Shown here: positions 24,660 to 35,845 of the stretch, piece after piece
How the letters are laid out: the number at the start of each line of letters is the position of its first letter
Position numbering within the stretch: the first letter of the stretch is position 1
Source of the DNA: Sarcomyxa edulis
Taxonomy: Eukaryota; Basidiomycota; Agaricomycetes; Agaricales; Mycenaceae
Assembly: GCA_009761415.1 (NCBI GenBank)
Contig: QUOL01000018.1
Coordinates: 620,001 to 684,000 of the forward strand
Direction of reading: 5' to 3'
Length of the DNA stretch: 64,000 bases
The notes under the pieces: generated by a model
What the model was told of the DNA's origin: nothing
Database searches by the model: none
The model's input: only the letters and a program-made list of their open reading frames with translations
Position numbers and translations under genes: made by a program

Positions 24660-27075
24660 AGGGATGACTGATGCAAATTTGAATAACACACTCAAGTCTT
24701 CGTCGTCGCTCCCTTCAGCATCGAAATTCGTGATAGATTGGGAGGTATGTGTCTTGAGAGAACAATACAATCAGTTGTTTGACAGCGGGGAGTTGCGTAC
24801 AAGATCCGTGTTGGAATCCGGCGTCTGACAAGGAGTTCTCAAAGTGAGTACCAATTTGCTTGATCTCCCTCCATCGTCCAATCTCCTCGTTCTCTGGCCT
24901 CCAAGACGACGTTATGGCATCATTCCTTCCTCGCCGAGGGAATAGCTTGTCAACTTCGACAGGCTATTCCCTTGTTTTCAACAAACTTCGTCTCCACCAC
25001 TGACCCCGCCGTTTCACCTCAAGTCAAGACATTGCCTGTCTATTCGCGCATTCCACTACATCGCGGGATGTATCACATCTACTTTTCCCGCAGTTATCTA
25101 GCAGGTACGTTTCTCTCTTACATCCGATTCGGCGTTCTGACCTGTCATATATTCGCAGCTATGAGTTCCATTGCATATACTCTTCTGTCCCCTCCCTCCG
25201 TTCCAACGGACACCCAGAACTGTCCTCGTCGTTCGTTCAGTCCTACACATCCCATCTCGTCATCTTGACTCTTGACACTCAGACGTTGTCCTCGTCTCAC
25301 GGAGCATATTACTCTTTACACAAGTTCCAGGTACATATTCCAGCCCACCGGTGCCAAACGTTCGCTCGAACGAGCTTCCATCGAGATCCAGACTTACGCA
25401 AAATTCAGACCGATGAGACATTTCATTCCCGTGAGCTTCTTATTCCCTTTCTGACCGTGAGTGCGCGTTTGGATTGTACTTACGTTGCTCATTCTTTTCG
25501 TCCGCAGGTGGTCAGAATAGCATAGAGTGCAGTGAGCACACCTTTCAGTACTGGTATGTAGTCGTCTCACCGTTTGCAAGTTCCTGTAGCTTTCGGAATG
25601 CTTCCTGAGTTCACGTCGCCCAATCCTGATCAGATCGCGGCCTCGCTGTAACGGGAATATCGTCGTAAAGAATCTCAATCTAAGGCCGAAATTCAGGTAC
25701 GTCTTCCATCTGTTTTTAACTACCAAGTACTGTGGAGTCTCGGGTGAACGTTCGGTATGGATCCTAGCATCCAGACCTTACCCGAAACTCGAAACACAGG
25801 GCAGCATCTTTCATGTCCGGAATCCCTTCGACGCAAATGAACCCTCGTTAACGGTCTGTCCTGGTCTTTCGGTGGACACTCGTCCGTCATGGGTGGCATA
25901 GCAAGAAACAGTGAGTACGCAACGTTCAGCTTCGAACCTCACTAGAATCTTAAATCAACGGTCTGTTTTCCAGTTCCACCTAAGGACTTCGAGATAGGCC
26001 CATTCTCAGGACCCACCCCTCAATGTCAATGCCATATCATGGATTACACGGTTCCATGACACCCATATATCGGGTTCTCCGTCAAGACCGCACACGGCGC
26101 CACATGCGCGTATCTGCAAGATTCAGATTATGACGGGTAACATGAGCCGTCACGATTGCGACGATCTTCCACCACGTAAGTCTCCGCTTTTACGGCTGTT
26201 TGGTGTTTGGTGTTTGGTTGTACTGACAACAGGGTCGTCGTATTCGTGCTGTATAAAGTCAGGGCGAAGTTCTCTCTTTTCCTCCATCCCCTTCTTTCCT
26301 CCCATTTCCCTCCCTCCTTACTCCGAGTTCTCCTCACTCCTCGTTCATCACCTCAGCATCGAGCTCGCTCTTACATGCATCTACATCCACGGTGAGTATC
26401 TTTCCGTGTCTCGCTGACTTGTTCTTCTCGTGCACTCATCGCCGTGTCATCCAGCACTCGGACCTTCTCTCGTGGTCGTTCACGCAAGCCTCGACACAGT
26501 GAGTCTTTCACGCTACTCGTTGTGTCTATGGCCCGCTGACTTCCATCTAGCACTCAATATCATCGTTTCACAGGCTTGGTAGAGCCTTCGCGTGCACATC
26601 GAGTACTTTGTGCGTCGTTCTTTTGCTCTAATACATTCCCACCAACTTATCCGTGCTATGCAGACCCCATCTCGTCGTTCCTAGTACGTATATACGTGCC
26701 TTTTAGTTGTCTGCCGCCACTGATTATCCCGCTTATACAGGTAAACTAATTGCCGCTGTCCCAGGAAAATCTCTGTGTGTAGCCTCCCCGTTTTGCTCGA
26801 GTTGCTACCGCATCACAGCCAACTTTCATCGTCCCTTCCGTAGACGATGGACTCCTCAATCCTGTCCAGTACGTCGTTTCTCTCTCTCATTTCGTCACGC
26901 ACTCATAGTATTTTTTCTTTTTGTTCAGTTCCAGCCTATACTCGATGCTACCCCGTCTCACGTTGAGGTTCCCAATTGCTGCGGCATCGTTTTCTGTTGC
27001 TCACCCTCGTCTCTCGATGTGCTGTGTCCTTCGACGAGACACGGAACGACCGTCAAGTCTCGTCGCAGAGTGTGA
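24660..27075 (+). other. Possible remnants of a multi-exon gene
   Basis: The plus strand has a succession of short open segments with plausible GT donors and AG acceptors. One of about 60 codons around 24900-25100 includes GIACQLRQAIPLFSTNF and TLPVYSRIPLHRGMYHIYF. Others read LVNGLSWSFGGHSSVMGG (about 25850-25905) and PPKDFEIGPFSGPTPQ (about 25978-26030). They look protein-like, but I could not join them into one frame, several joins meet stops, and I recognise no family. A decayed gene is the likeliest reading; a real gene with many micro-exons cannot be excluded. Confidence 0.3.
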
Positions 27076-27773
27076 GGATGTCGTCAAGTTTTGAGTTCAA
27101 ATGAGGTCTGGTAAGTCTTTTGTGAGTTAACCTTGAGCCAGAATGTATCGACGTAGTAAATTAGCCAGGACGTCGTCTCTCTCTCCGTCAAAGACATCCC
27201 CGAAGTCTGCCTTGCGCAGCTGTAATGTCGACTTCACAACGTACGGCGGCGGGATTCGTCTTGCTCCAAGGAACTCGTGCCCGCCCGCTGAACGATTCAA
27301 TCTATACGCTCGCACCTCATCTGTACCTTTGCATTCGCGAGATATGGTGAGGGGATTGGGTTGATGCTGGTGAGGGTGAGTTACGTCCCGCCGAATCAAT
27401 ATCCATAGCGGCTTATTGATGAGGTTTTTAGTATCCATTCTACTCGCGATTTTATACGTCCCCGTCACTTGCGCGACCATCTGCCTGACCTTCTGTAACC
27501 ATGGCCCAGCTTTCTCAGAGATGTCGAGTAGCTCAATGTTGTCCGTTCACCCTGTCATGTATTAGGATACAAATATATCTCTGATTTTACCCCTTCGCAC
27601 TCTCATCTACACACGTCGACTGGGCTCCCGCTCCTCGTAGTTCTCGAGTATCAGGCTCGACATTGTATAAGTTACCTTTTGTCTGTATAGTCCCCCCTCG
27701 AGCTTACGCCGTCTCTCGTGTGAGTTCGAAAATGAATATATATTGCATAGCGTGTACTCGACATCTTAAGTGG

Positions 27774-28418
27774 CTACCCCACGAACCATCTATCCCACTG
27801 TCTGTCTGCACAGACCTGAGACCGACTGTCGAGCTCCTCCAAGTCAGCCTTAAGCTTCCAGCTACTAAGTTCAGTCTCAACTCGAGTTGGGAAAACTTCA
27901 TCCATAATACTATGACACCAGCCATCGATGCATCCGTCAAAAAATTCCATATCCCGAATTCTCAACCAGAACGCTTCCAGCCCAGTCAAAACTCGTGCTG
28001 AGAAGACTCCAGCCATATCGCACCGACCATCGCCACATCCGTCAAAAAATTCCATATCCCGAGTTCCCCACACACTGGAATTGCTCGTGGCACTACGAGA
28101 CGACGCGAATGAACGGCAGAGAACGATATTACATACCTGTCGTCCGAAGTCCCCAAGATCATCCTGCTGAAACGTCGTGGAACTTTGAAAACGCGCCAGC
28201 GAGTGTCGTTCTTGACGGATGAGGAGGTGCGAGGCTTGTTGTGACACTCGATATCGATGTTCTACTGACGAAAACCGAGTGACGGCTGTATCGATGGATG
28301 GATGGAAGGAAGGGATCGGGGTGTTATGGTAGATCCTGAGCTCTGCATTGGGTTCACCGAGTAGGTTCTGTAGACAATTCGAGCACGTACCGTTCGAAGA
28401 AGTAGATGCTCTCTCCAC
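27774..28418 (-). CDS. Hypothetical protein with two 35-residue repeats
   Basis: An uninterrupted 214-residue frame with no recognised domain. It contains two adjacent 35-residue repeats beginning RDMEFFDGCGDGRC and RDMEFFDGCIDGWC, each followed by a VF.(A/T)RV motif; at the DNA level the repeat period is 105 bp (plus-strand CATCCGTCAAAAAATTCCAT near 27930 and 28035). A period divisible by three with the frame kept suggests it is or was coding. It may be one exon of the decayed family in this segment. No signal peptide or membrane segment is seen. I am not confident it is expressed. Confidence 0.3.
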   Translation of the reverse strand: MERASTSSNGTCSNCLQNLLGEPNAELRIYHNTPIPSFHPSIDTAVTRFSSVEHRYRVSQQASHLLIRQERHSLARFQSSTTFQQDDLGDFGRQVCNIVLCRSFASSRSATSNSSVWGTRDMEFFDGCGDGRCDMAGVFSARVLTGLEAFWLRIRDMEFFDGCIDGWCHSIMDEVFPTRVETELSSWKLKADLEELDSRSQVCADRQWDRWFVG

Positions 28419-28606
28419 TTCTCGCTAATCGGCGCTGGGGGATGTCGAGTTGTGGTGGGGTGACGTAGATCGAGGAGGTCCGTGTCCCTCGATGGGCGAT
28501 GCGCAGCTGCAACAGACTCGAGTCAAGTTACAAGTAGAAGGATTGAAATTGACTACGCACCTCTTGGTTTATCGATGACCTCCCTCTTCCTCTCGAGATG
28601 AGTCGA

Positions 28607-29740
28607 AGCTGGGGGCGACGTGCGGTGAACGGCGTTGGACTGAACTCTCGTTACTGTGTTCGAGGCTTGTCCAAAGGCGAGGACTCGCGTTTCGAGAATC
28701 TGGGATGAGGTAGGCGCGTGTTCTTGTGTATTCGAGGGTTAGAATAGAGATAAAACGCGAACACACCTTGTGATTACCCCAGAACCTTCTCTTCGATGGT
28801 CCAAATCTCGATTTGCGGGCTGTCGAGTGTTCGAAAGTTGGATTGATGAGGGAAGGCGTGATGTTTCAGAGAGGGGATGTAGAGAGACCGCACACGCGCC
28901 TTTGCGTTGCTCTGGATCCATGTTTTTCGACGGTGAGCCTCTGATTTCGAGTGTGTGAGGCGACCGTCGCTCGGAATGCTAGGTGTAGTCGAGGATGGGG
29001 GCGACGTACCGTCAAGATAAACCCTCGTTACTTCGTTCGAGGCTGGTTCAATCGCGAGGATACACGTTCCGAGGATCTGTGCTGAGGTAGACACGGATTC
29101 TCCAGTGTTTGAGGGTGAGAATAAGAACGAAATGTGTACGCACCTTTGAAATACCCCAGAGCCTCTTTCTCGATGCCTCAAGTCTCGATTTTTAGAGCTG
29201 TCGAGTCTATGAGAGGACTGACGACGAAGGTGCGATGTTTCTTGATGTTCCGAGAGTGAGAGGATGGAGAGAGACCGCCTCACGCGCCTCTGCGTCGCCT
29301 TAGATCGTTGTTTTTCGATGGCGAGCCTCTGATTTCGAGTGTCTGACTCGGAATGGTAGGTGTAATCGAACATGGGGGCGACGTACCTTGAACGGCGTCA
29401 ATCTAAACTCTCGTTACTTTCTACGGCACTTGTTCGAGGTAAGTTCAATCGCGAACAATCGTATTTCGAGGGCCTCTGATCAAGTAAGTTGGGTTCAAGG
29501 TTCAGAATCGAGACGAGACGTGTACGTACCTTTAGATCACCCCAGAGCCTTCTTCTCGATGGTTCAAACCTCAATTTTAGGGCTGTCGAGTCTTTGGGAG
29601 TTGGACTGATGAGGAATACGCGATTTCTCTCGGTGTTTCTGAGAGAGAATGGGACAGACCGCACGTCGCTCTGAATCCTTGTTTTTCGACAGTGAGTCTC
29701 CGATTTCGAGGATACGACTTGTATGCGCACCTGCAAAAGC
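28607..29740 (-). repeat. Three tandem ~380-bp units, exon-like on minus strand
   Basis: Three direct copies start at GGGGGCGACGT near 28609, 28998 and 29371. On the minus strand each unit holds two open blocks ending at donor-like sites. One reads like RFGPSKRRFWGNHK (unit 1) or RFEPSRRRLWGDLK (unit 3). The other reads ILETRVLAFGQASNTVTRV (unit 1) or ILGTCILAIEPASNEVTRV (unit 2). The amino-acid resemblance suggests duplicated exons. Unit 2 has a frameshift in the first block and unit 3 has decayed in the second, so the array is at least partly dead. Confidence 0.65.
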
Positions 29741-30013
29741 ACCGCCCTATATCCGTGCTAACGTTGACAATATCTGATGGAAAAAGCGCGAATAAGATCA
29801 GTTTCCGACCAGAATACAAGGGAGTTTATGCGTACCATCGAGATACGAACTTGGACGGCTAGATATCGTTTGTGGGTAGCTTTGGAGAGAACGACGAACG
29901 AGTGAGGGACTCGGAGGGGACGGACTTGGGACAAGCTGAAGCTGGCTTTGAGTGAGAAGAAGCGGACCGGCGAGTAGGGGAGGAAATGAGATTTGGGTGG
30001 GGTTGACGTCATT

Positions 30014-30026
30014 CCTAACCCTAACC
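30014..30026. repeat. Telomere-like CCTAACCCTAACC at duplication border
   Basis: Two units of the CCCTAA motif (fungal telomere type) lie 27 bp before the left border of duplicon copy B. The tract is short and could be chance, but the position at a rearrangement junction is notable. Confidence 0.5.
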
Positions 30027-30052
30027 TGGCAAGGCTCGAAGCGAGTTCGGCC

Positions 30053-32592
30053 TTTTCGGACATCGTTCAAAGACGCGTATAATGAGAGGCTAGTTTGAAC
30101 GAAAGACCAAGGGGGGTGTTCTACGTAGGAGAAACGCGTAAACATTGGAATTTATACAGCTGGCAAGGGTTCGGCACGGTATCGGCACCGATGTCCCTCA
30201 GGCTCTTCCACTTCGAGACAATCCGGCCCAACTGCATACTCAGGCTATCTCCTCGAATCCTACCAAGGATAACACTCCGGTATCACTCTCAATCTACCCT
30301 CAGAAACACCATGTATCCTGCGATTGAACCGTATGAACAAGGGAAACTTCCCCTCGGGAATGTTCATACTCTGTACTATGAATTGAGTGGAAACAAAGAT
30401 GGGGTACCAGGCAAGTGCAATCAAGTTCGTTGCATCGGCATTACTCACAATATACACGGACAGTCGTATTCGTACACGGTGGTCCCGGAGGTGGTGTCAG
30501 TCCCCAAGATCGATCTTTCTTCAATCCCGAGAAATATAAAGTGTGTATGTGCACTGAGTTGGAACAACGAAGAGTTCATGCGATGTCTATTAGATCATTC
30601 TATTCGACCAGAGAGGTGCAGGGAAATCTACCCCGTAAGCAAATTGTGTTCTCTGTTATCTTATCGGGCTCACGTTCGCCTCAAAGGACTGCTTCTCTGG
30701 AAGAAAACACAACTTGGGATCTCGTCAAGGATATCGAGAAACTACGTGAGTTGTTGAAGATCGAGAAGTGGCATGTGTTTGGAGGTTCGTGGGTGTGTAC
30801 TGGTTCGACACCCCTTCTTTGCAAATCTTGATGAGCATCGACGTCTAGGGATCTACGCTTTCGTTGGCGTACGCACAGGTGACGGTTCAAGGTGATCTGG
30901 GTACTGCCTTGTAATACTGATTTGTTCTGTCTAGGCCCACCCAGAACGCGTGAAAACTCTTGTTCTACGGTCGGTCCTACCCTTTGACGTCGCCTCATAC
31001 CCCTCTTACCATCTATCACAGAGGGATATTCACTTTGAGAAAGAGGTGCGTTGCTGACGATGTCTGGCAACAGTAGCACTGATAACCTTTCTCAGCGAAC
31101 TCAAATTCTTCTACCAAGAAGGAGCTTCTCATTTGTTCCCTGAAGCTTGGGATGAATATATCGCCCTAATTCCTGAAGCAGAGCGACATGATATGGTCCT
31201 CGCGTACCACGCGCAACTCAATTCTGTAGACGACCAGACGAGGATCAAAGCTGCAAAGGCCTGGACGAAGTGGGAGTAAGCACCAGTTCAGCACTCATTC
31301 TGAGTGTCCACGAAGTACTGACTTTGATTGTCCAGGATGGCAACATCGAGACTTTATGTCGACCCCGAGTATATCGCGGTTGCAGAGAAAGACGATTTCT
31401 CAAAGTGAGTATCTCGTTGCCTCCAAAATTCGCCTGCTTCAATTGATACTATTTTCTCCTCCAAGCGCCTTTGCTCGGATCGAGAACCACTACTTCGTGA
31501 ACAGTGTAAGAGGGACACCGGCTCGTGTCTCATACTTATTCTGACATACCACAGGGGTTCATGAGGGATGGTCAGCTTCTGGAGAAGCAGGAGATCGATA
31601 AGATGTACGTCCGAGTATATTCTTTGCGCGTTTGACGCGCTAACGTTATACACAGCCGACACATCCCTACAATCGTCGTTCAAGGCCGATATGACTGTGT
31701 TTGCCCGGTATGTATACGAACGAGCTGCTTTCGATATCTCTTCTCACTTGAATTTTTTGGTAGGCGACTACGGCGTGGGCACTCAAGAAGGTGCGTTCGG
31801 GGTTCTTTTAGCTTCTCTAAGCATGACATGACCACATGATTGCAGGTTTGGCCAGAGATCACGCTCCATATTGTCCCAGATGCAGGACATTCCTCGCGCG
31901 AGCCGGGGAATGCAAAGTTACTTGTTGAGGTGAGTTCGAGACTTGTATCTCTCCTGTTTTGTCAGCCTCTCATGTTCCGGGCATCTTCGGGCAGGCGACG
32001 GATAAGTTCGCGGACTTGTAGGTAGTCGGCGCGTTATTCGTAAAATGTACTTGTATGTGTAGCCAAATCTAGGAGACATCGTGTTGGGGCCATTTGGCAA
32101 TACTGGACGGCGATTTCCCTGCTTTTTGTGGACCTTCCATATGCAGGTACATCAGCGCTTGGTTACCTTGTATGTTGTGTATGTTTGAGATGCATCGGTA
32201 GCATTGTTGAGTACAATGATCGCGTGAGAGAATAAAGCGGGGTGGCTGCCAAACAGCGCCATCAACAGGCCTAGGGTAGGGGACGGTCGGACGCGCTCCT
32301 CCTCAACGTTGTATCCAACTCTCACTTTCTCATTTTTTGCCACTCGCTTTTCCATCGCCATCCACCGTGACAAATCCCATTAAAAAACAGCTTTTAATCT
32401 CTTCGACTATCATTGCTATTAGATCCTGCTGACAATCGCGTGTTTCTGTTGCGTGCAGTTGATGTCATTTTCGGGCACTCCTTTAGGTCAAGGCAGGCGT
32501 CTCGATCATCATACTTTTCTCGGTAAACCACCTTCAACCACCCATCGTCCACCAAGCCCACATCGCACGTCTTACGCTTACGGGTGCGTTAG
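30053..32592. repeat. Segmental duplication, copy B
   Basis: Counterpart of 15370-17879. It starts with TTTTCGGACATCG, which on the minus strand is the first four codons (MSEK) of the SEC14-like gene and nothing more. It includes the former SEC14/PIP intergenic promoter and all of PIP-B, and ends just inside intron 1 of the intact SUN gene. Copy-specific small indels fall mainly in introns and flanks. Confidence 0.92.
30191..32021 (+). CDS. Proline iminopeptidase, copy B
   Basis: An intact duplicate of the gene at 15512. Exons from Met 30311 are 30311-30410, 30464-30540, 30594-30634, 30687-30792, 30849-30878, 30935-30969, 31022-31045, 31096-31275, 31336-31404, 31466-31505, 31555-31604, 31656-31707, 31764-31790, 31846-31929 and 31995-32021. 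Every exon has exactly the same length as in copy A, giving 313 residues with the same triad (Ser 107, Asp 264, His 292). All splice sites are kept, including the GC donor of intron 1 (30411). Protein differences are few and conservative, for example Ile to Val after GKLPLGN and Pro to Leu after the DEYIA motif. The upstream in-frame ATG at 30191 and its Arg-rich 40-residue extension are also kept, and I use it as the start with 30311 as alternative. Its promoter is the copied SEC14/PIP intergenic region. Confidence 0.9.
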
Positions 32593-35496
32593 ATCTCCTA
32601 TATATACATCCCTATCTTTCGGTCTGATCATCTTTAGCAGTGCACCTACTCTCGGAACCAGATCGCCCCCAAAACCACCCCCATCTTCGATAACAGAAGA
32701 CTTGGATCAACCTGCTCTAGCTCGCTTCGCACGACTCAAAGAACGCGAACAGTCCTCTTCAAGACCAGGCGGTCCGAAAATTATCGCTTCACCTCCCCAT
32801 CCAGAGAAGTGGAGCGTCAAGGACACTTCTGTGAATATTGCAACCGCATTTCATCAAGCAGCGACCGATACAATGCAATCAACCAACCCAAACGGCTCGT
32901 GGGCTTCTGGCTCGCAAACTAGCATAACCGTTCCGCGAAGTACCTCTGTCGAATACGAGCTGGAATCCCAGGCAACCGCAGCTCGTCGCCTCGCAGCACC
33001 CACCAATCGCCTCGCCCAATCACGCCCCCCTCAAGCCTCACGAAAACCCCTCGCAAAGGCCGCATCGGTGCGGCACGTGCCTGACTCTGAAGGCGAGGAA
33101 GAAGACAGTCAACAGAGCATTGCCAATGGACGAGGGAAAAGCCCCTTTGAGCAAGTTGTGGATATTGGAAGACGGGCTGCGTTTTATCTTCGGCATCGAT
33201 CTCAGGAACCCAACGAGCCATCAGTGGAGGAAGAGCAAAATGGGAAGGATAGCAGTTATGATTACTCGGCAGAGGAGCGAGAGGTAGCTGCTGCTGAGCA
33301 GCAACACCAGCAACAACAACAACAACGAAATAATGCGAATAACGGTAGTGCTACTGCCACAGCGAGTGGCCGACGTCCCAATCATTCCAACGCGACCCAT
33401 AAGCGGAACCGCATGTCGACAGACAACAAGGCTTATAAGCCTTCGAAGCTGTCTGAAGATGACGATGATGACGATTTTGAGGACGATGGAAAGACGAGGA
33501 AGAAGCGGAAAGGAGGAAAAAAGAAAAAAGAACTTGCCGGTGGACCTTTGACGTCCTTGCCTGTGGCAGGCTATGATAAGAGGAAAAAGAGAAGACCAAG
33601 AGGGAGTAAAGGGAATATAGGAGAAATGGATGATGCAGAAGACGCTGGAAGCGAAGATGAAGCTGATCAGTCCGCTGAACAGGTCAGTCTTTCCTATGCA
33701 TCGGTCGCCGTTTTACTGATTTTCTTTCCCAGCAACAACGAGGATCTGTACCCCCAGAACACCCTGGAGATGATTCCTTCGAGCCACAGGGCTTGGATTC
33801 GATACCCGAACACGACGAGTCTATGGAATACGGTGACGACGACGATGTCGAATCCGGTCAGCCCTTCTTCTCACCACCCCCATCTCGATATTCCATCGGT
33901 GGAGTCCTGGGCACACTTGTGCACTGGATGTGGCGCGTCGCTTTCCTGGTCTTGAGAATACTCTCGGGAGCCTTATTCGTACTCGGGAAATTCCTGGGAA
34001 CGCTCTTTGACATCTTCCTACATCGACCGTCTGTCTGGGTGAGGCGAAGCCATCTCTTACAGCCCGTCATCTCAGCTGTACTACTCGGAGGTATTCTAGC
34101 TGCTGGGTGGTATGCTCTCCAAGGCCGCATTCCTCCATTCTCGTCATCGCCCAATCCGCGTCCTGCCTACATCGCTCCAGACGTCCCAGCGGCGGATATA
34201 GCCGAGATCTCAGAAAGACTCCAAAAGATCGAAGTGGTGCTATCAGGCTTAACGTTAGACGCTCAGGCGTCCCGTGTACAACTGGACAACGAAGTGAGAA
34301 GCCACGGAGAGCTTGTGCACCGCCTGGGGACGTTAGAGAGCAAAGTGCAGAAGGAGAGTACACGTGCTGTCGAGGCTGAGGTGCAGTTCAGGAATGAGGC
34401 GAATATGGGATTGAATAGTGTGAAGCAGGAAGTGCAGGTTTTACACGCTCAGTTGCGGGCTCAGTTAGCGGCGGCTGAGCGTAGGGAAGCTGCTAGTGAA
34501 GCTGGTAGCGGGAATGGGAGTGATGAAGAGGCCCGGGCACAGTTGAAAGCCTTGGAAGAGAGGGTGGGGAGTGTTGAAGGAGGCGTGAAGGAGGCGTTGG
34601 AGATGGGGAAGAATTCAGTCAAGGCAGGAAGCGGCACTGCTGCTTCCAACGCTGGAGCTGCATGGTGGAACAAGTTGGCTTCAGGCAGCGCGTCGAAATC
34701 TGGGTTGACCATCAAGTCATCCGACGGACAAGACGTCACGTCTTTGATCTCCCACCTCGTGGATTCAGCTGTATCGACGTATGGCAAGGATACCATCGCC
34801 CGAGCAGATTTCGCACTCCATTCAGGCGGAGCCAGGATCATTCCTTCTCTCACTAGTGACACATTCCAGACGCGTCCTCGCAGCCTGCGCGCCCATCTTG
34901 TCGGTCTCGTGACAGGAAACGGCTACGCGATTGGGAAACCACCCATCACGGCTTTGCATCATGAGCTGCATATTGGGCACTGCTGGCCGTTTGCTGGGTC
35001 TGAAGGGCAATTGGGTGTTGTCTTGTCTGCGCCGACGTATATCTCAGATATCAGCATCGACCATGTGGCGAAAGAGGTGGCGTTCGATATGAGGAGTGCG
35101 CCGAGACAGATGGAAGTATGGGCGATGGTAGAAGGGAGGGATAATATCGCAAAAGTCAAGGAGTGGCAGGCGGAGAAGGCCCGGGTCAAGCAGGAGGCGT
35201 TGGAGAATGGCGAGGAGGTTGTGGAAGAGGAGGAAGAATACCCGAAGACGCTGCCCAAGTCACCGTTATATATCCGTATCGCCTCCTTCAGCTACAACAT
35301 TCATGCGCCCAATAACGTCCAGACGTTCCCCGTGTTCAAGGAGATCCAGGACTTGGAGGTGGACTTTGGGATCGTGGTGTTGAGGATCAAGAGCAATTGG
35401 GGTCAAGACGAGTTCACTTGTCTCTATCGGATGCGCGTGCATGGGAAGAGGATGGGTGAAATACCTTTACCTTTCCCTGAAGAAGACTCGGAGTAA
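32462..35496 (+). CDS. SUN-domain nuclear-envelope protein (Sad1-like)
   Basis: Three exons, 32462-32583, 32641-33682 and 33733-35496, encode 975 residues. The N-terminal nucleoplasmic half is low-complexity: a Gln/Asn tract (about residues 285-300), an acidic run DDDDDDFEDD and basic KKRKGGKKKK patches. Hydrophobic segments follow at about 446-485 and 497-518 (PVISAVLLGGILAAGWYAL); the latter is the likely inner-membrane anchor. Next comes a coiled-coil-prone region (570-670) and a C-terminal SUN domain from about 730, recognisable by ADFALHSGGARIIPSLTS and ISIDHVAKEVAFDMRSAPRQ. SUN proteins form LINC complexes with KASH proteins across the perinuclear space and anchor spindle pole bodies and telomeres. 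The first intron is 57 nt and stop-free, so retention would insert 19 residues. An upstream in-frame GTG is ignored. A broken copy of exon 1 lies at 17779. Confidence 0.9.
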
Positions 35497-35845
35497 AGTG
35501 AAGAAGTCTATGTTCAAGAGGTGTACTTATGTGTTCTACTGATGATAATTTCTTTTTTTCCATGTCTTTTTTTCTTTATTGTTCCTTTTCTTTATACTCT
35601 CCCTCTTTCTCACCCCCCTCCCATGTTACTAGTTACTGATTCATGTTTTTTATGCTCATGACCTTCGTATATGTACTGATTTCCCATGCATCTCGTTTTC
35701 TTAGGCTAGGTCAAATGGATACATATGCAACATTATAGAACTTCATCGTCTGAACTTTGCATTGCGATTTGTAAGTATGAACCTGAGGTTTTAGGTCTCG
35801 AAATTTTGTGTGCCACAAATGACTTTCAAGAGTACATCGCGTATC
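35497..35845. other. Intergenic, T-rich 3' flank
   Basis: About 350 bp between the SUN gene and the dead oxidoreductase gene. It has pyrimidine-rich tracts (35550-35620) typical of a 3' flank; no gene seen. Confidence 0.5.

Larger units (their letters stand above)
17880..30052. other. 12-kb repeat-rich segment at the duplication junction
   Basis: No convincing complete gene was found in this stretch, which lies exactly between the two duplicon copies. From about 18300 to 23700 the minus strand shows repeated donor-like signals (GTATGT/GTACGT, seen on the plus strand as ACATAC/ACGTAC) and branch-site-like CTAAC/CTAAT, flanking related blocks of roughly 140 nt. From 24600 to 27100 the plus strand shows many GT...AG-bounded short open segments. 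From 27770 to 29740 there are direct repeats with partly conserved minus-strand reading frames. Several ORFs over 80 codons exist, but frames change between repeat copies. I interpret the segment as a decayed, duplicated multi-exon gene family or exon-derived repeat, not as a known transposon; no transposase or reverse-transcriptase motif is seen. Confidence 0.5.

Noticed and set aside
32584..32640. Treating the first SUN intron as coding because it is 57 nt and stop-free
   Set aside because: It has good donor, branch and acceptor signals; the joined exons read smoothly without it.
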